The notes beneath the pieces were generated by a model. That model was not told the origin of the DNA, ran no database searches, and saw only the letters and a list, made by a program, of their open reading frames with translations. This document shows positions 61,401 to 64,000 of a DNA stretch of 64,000 bases, in pieces. This stretch comes from Stenopsyche tienmushanensis (taxonomy: Eukaryota > Arthropoda > Insecta > Trichoptera > Stenopsychidae): the NCBI GenBank assembly GCA_008973525.1, contig WACJ01000405.1:558001-622000 (forward strand), in the 5' to 3' direction. Numbering within the stretch: position 1 is the stretch's first letter; each line of letters opens with the position of its first letter. The translations under genes were made by a program, and so were the position numbers.

Positions 61401-64000
61401 GAAAATCTAATTTGCATTTTGATATTAAACCAGCTTTTTAGTCTCAAAATTACATGTTAATGTTGCACTAATGTATTGAATGTTATATGCTTTAATTCAA
61501 ACTAATCAAGTTTATCCTGTTTGGTAACATATTTGCTTAAAATGTATTTAATGAGGTTCATGTCATTAGTTGAAAAGTTTGGGCCTGTTACCCGACTAAG
61601 GTAAAACTTTCAGCTGTTTTCTTCCAAATATTTTGATATACATTAGATTTGCTATATGACAAGGAATTCTATCGTACATTAAGCCTTGATTTTGTCAAAA
61701 CCTTCTTGTATAAGAATTTTTGTATTGATTTTTCTTCATTGCTTCTTCAAATATTTTATCGATATTGCTTTATGATCCTTTAAATTTTATTGTATTAATT
61801 TTTGGGAATCTTCTAGACAATGAAGTCGACTTTCATAATATATGCATATTATATTACAAAATTTACAAAATAGCTTTAAAATAAGTTAGTTATTTAGTAT
61901 TTGTTTGGCAGCCATCAATAGTGAATATTCTTGGTAAATTTTTAAACATGGAAAAAATTGTTTATCGTTAAGTTGAAAAATACTTATTATTAAAGCTTTC
62001 AGTCCAACTAATTTCAAAGCCGAGCTAGATTCTACTCTTGGGGAGTCTGCTTCTTCGTTTACAACAGTAAGATGTTAGATGGCAGAATTTAAACGAGGGC
62101 AAAACGAACAGGGCAGTAGTCAACCAAATGAAGTATCACCCCAGAAATGGTGAAGGAAATCCAAAAAATGGACTTTGAGCGTGGGAGAGAAATTAACTTA
62201 AAACTAAAAAAAACTAGCTAAGATAGCAGCATAAATTAGGAAGATAGATAAATATATATTTTTTATCGGTGGATAAAATCTAGACTCGGTCACGACCTCA
62301 TTTGGTGCGAGCCACCTATATAAGTTAACCTATAAGGGAGCTTTCGTATTCCGTGTGTCCAATTGGTCCGCTTTTCGGACCGCTGATATGACGAATGAGC
62401 GCCTTGCGATCGGAACGCCATACCTGAACATGTCTACAGAACGATTACGAGCTCTTATTGCAAAACGAAGTTTTCCGAAAAAGACTGAACGGGTAGGTTT
62501 TTTTAAAATTTACAATTGGTCTAAAATATTGCTGTTTTTATTTTATTGCGACCTTATGCCGGCTGGGTCGGTCGAATGTTTAAGCGATAACGAAGAAAAG
62601 AGGGATTAGAGAACTTAGTATATATTATAAAAAGGGATAGATTCAATTAGTGTTCAATTAATTGCCAAAAAGGGATCAAATGACTGTTAAAGAGATGGTC
62701 TACTAAATACGCGAATATTTTCGGGTCCCCCTAATACATGCCCATAACTGGACAAAATCTTTTTCAATACATGAACAATCAAAATGTTAATTTTGCAATC
62801 TTATTAAAATAAACACGAAGCAATTTTGTATTTTTAAAGAATTTACAAAAAGTTAATATTTTTGGGAATTATTATTTTATGCATATGGATAAACAATATT
62901 TTGAATTGAAAAAAAAAATTGATCCACCTAAATCTATCAAAGCCCTGTGCACTCGTTTACACAAACTAATGCAAGTATATTCACACGCCATTACCAAGCA
63001 TACACTCGCAAGTTTAAAATATATTTTTTTTAATGTTTTGGTTATTAACATAAACCAAATTAATTTTCAAGTAGTTTTTGCGCTAAATATGATATTTTAA
63101 TATCACTATTATCACGATCCAACCATTTTTATAAATCCTTCATTTTGTGGTATTTTTAGTAGGACTAATTGGCGACCCAGATAGTGAACATAAAGACTTT
63201 GCGCAAAGAAATTAAATTTTAGCTCAACACCTACCATGTTGTAGGATCATATTAACTTTATATTAGTTTGGCTTTGTCTATGCAAAAAACAAATTGGGTC
63301 AACCATTTATAAGCATTAAACAATAGCTTGGGTCTTACTATGTCGTGCTGTGAATTAAGCTGTTATTTTATTTGCAAAAAATGCTACATAATATGTATTA
63401 ATCAAAATTGACTTCATTTAGATGCGTATGAATGTTCAGTATATTATATCATAGTTGAAACCGTATTCTATAAAATATATATCGAAATACTAACTGTTAA
63501 AATGACAATCACTGATCTCACAGAAGGCTTCGTACATGTGAATTTAATTAACTATTGTTCGCGTAAATGCCTTCGGTTTTGATCTATTTGTACGTGCCCT
63601 TTAGGAACCCATATATAAATGCCTCAATATATATCGATCGGCTGTTCATTGTCTATATTTTGTCATTCAACCAAGCTATGCTCGGATTTATCGAGCTTGT
63701 GACATTTAGTTTAGTTGCCTCAAACTCCATCATATTGCTTTTGAAATAATTGCTTGAATTAATAATCACAATCAATAGGGAAGCAATAATGCAAATTTGC
63801 ATCCGTTTATAGCACATGAACGAACAACCTTTTTGAAACTACTATATTGTCTTTCCAATTGAATATTGGGATCAATAATCATAATTTTCAGGTTTATAGA
63901 ACAACATAATTATAGGATAATTTTAAATAGACCTGCATTCTGATGAAATGTCTAGATTCACGAAAAACTATCATTGATAGCAATAAAATTGTACATTTAG
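58474..64000. other. 5.5-kb stretch with no gene recognised
   Basis: All frames are short. At 58731-58778 a GC-rich patch ends in TTAATGTGTT, loosely like the 54.8-kb TTAA terminus. A plus-strand frame at about 62390-62490 in a CpG-bearing patch (RLRALIAKRSFPKKTER) runs into a GTAGGT splice-donor-like site, with a hairpin GGTCCG-CTTTT-CGGACC at 62365-62381 just upstream. GGGTCCCCCTAATA at 62723-62736 repeats the mellifera-type mariner terminus of 45.44 kb. Confidence 0.4.

Noticed and set aside
1..64000. CRISPR arrays, bacterial promoters or operons, rRNA and snRNA genes
   Set aside because: No regularly spaced direct repeats, Shine-Dalgarno-linked gene sets or conserved rRNA/snRNA cores are visible; the sequence is eukaryotic.

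Overview
This is AT-rich (roughly two-thirds A+T by eye) nuclear DNA of a eukaryote, most likely an arthropod. The evidence is the repeat set: three copies of one R1-clade-like non-LTR retrotransposon of the insect/arthropod type, mariner elements of at least three subfamilies, a Tc1-like element, a Tigger/Jerky-type pogo element, and TTAA-flanked piggyBac-like miniature elements. There are no operons, tRNAs, rRNAs or CRISPR arrays. I could not recognise any conserved host gene, so the window reads as intergenic or deep intronic DNA. I cannot name the species; insects and copepods both fit. Layout: 1-170, the inner part of a mellifera-type mariner, cut by the window edge. 1-10 kb is mostly featureless, with one copy of a dispersed repeat (about 1.03 kb), an 85-bp TTAA-flanked palindromic element (5.46 kb) and a short tandem array (9.2 kb). 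10.6-11.3 kb holds a textbook 5'-truncated retrotransposon insertion with poly(A) and a 17-bp target-site duplication. 12.16-13.59 kb is a complete-ended but dead Tigger/Jerky element. 15.72-16.72 kb is an irritans-type mariner with an unrelated GC-richer insert. 20.8-21.96 kb is a second retrotransposon copy. 25.3-25.7 kb is an unrecognised coding-like patch. 27.8-28.4 kb and 40.2-41.4 kb are two copies of one dispersed repeat, the second broken by a mariner insertion. 44.3-47.8 kb is a dense pile of elements: an RTE-like tail, a mellifera-type mariner, a Tc1-like element with odd inverted repeats, and the best preserved retrotransposon fragment (about 390 open codons). 52.05-52.99 kb is a mariner split by unrelated sequence. 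54.2-54.8 kb is a TTAA-flanked element with a second TTAA-flanked segment nested inside it. 57.26-57.81 kb is the only long open frame not explained by a known transposase or reverse transcriptase. Repeats shared between 49.1 and 58.3 kb, and Tigger-like termini at 23.7, 55.2 and 58.25 kb, complete the picture. Nothing here works together as a pathway. Apart from the intact segment of the 46.6-47.9 kb retrotransposon and the 57.3 kb frame, the coding remnants carry stops, frameshifts or deletions. The window is an archive of successive mobile-element insertions whose relative order can be read in places. I did not find a convincing new biological system. The most unusual items are the nested TTAA element with its GC-rich hairpin, the Tc1 element with oppositely oriented terminal repeats, and the unassigned 181-codon frame.
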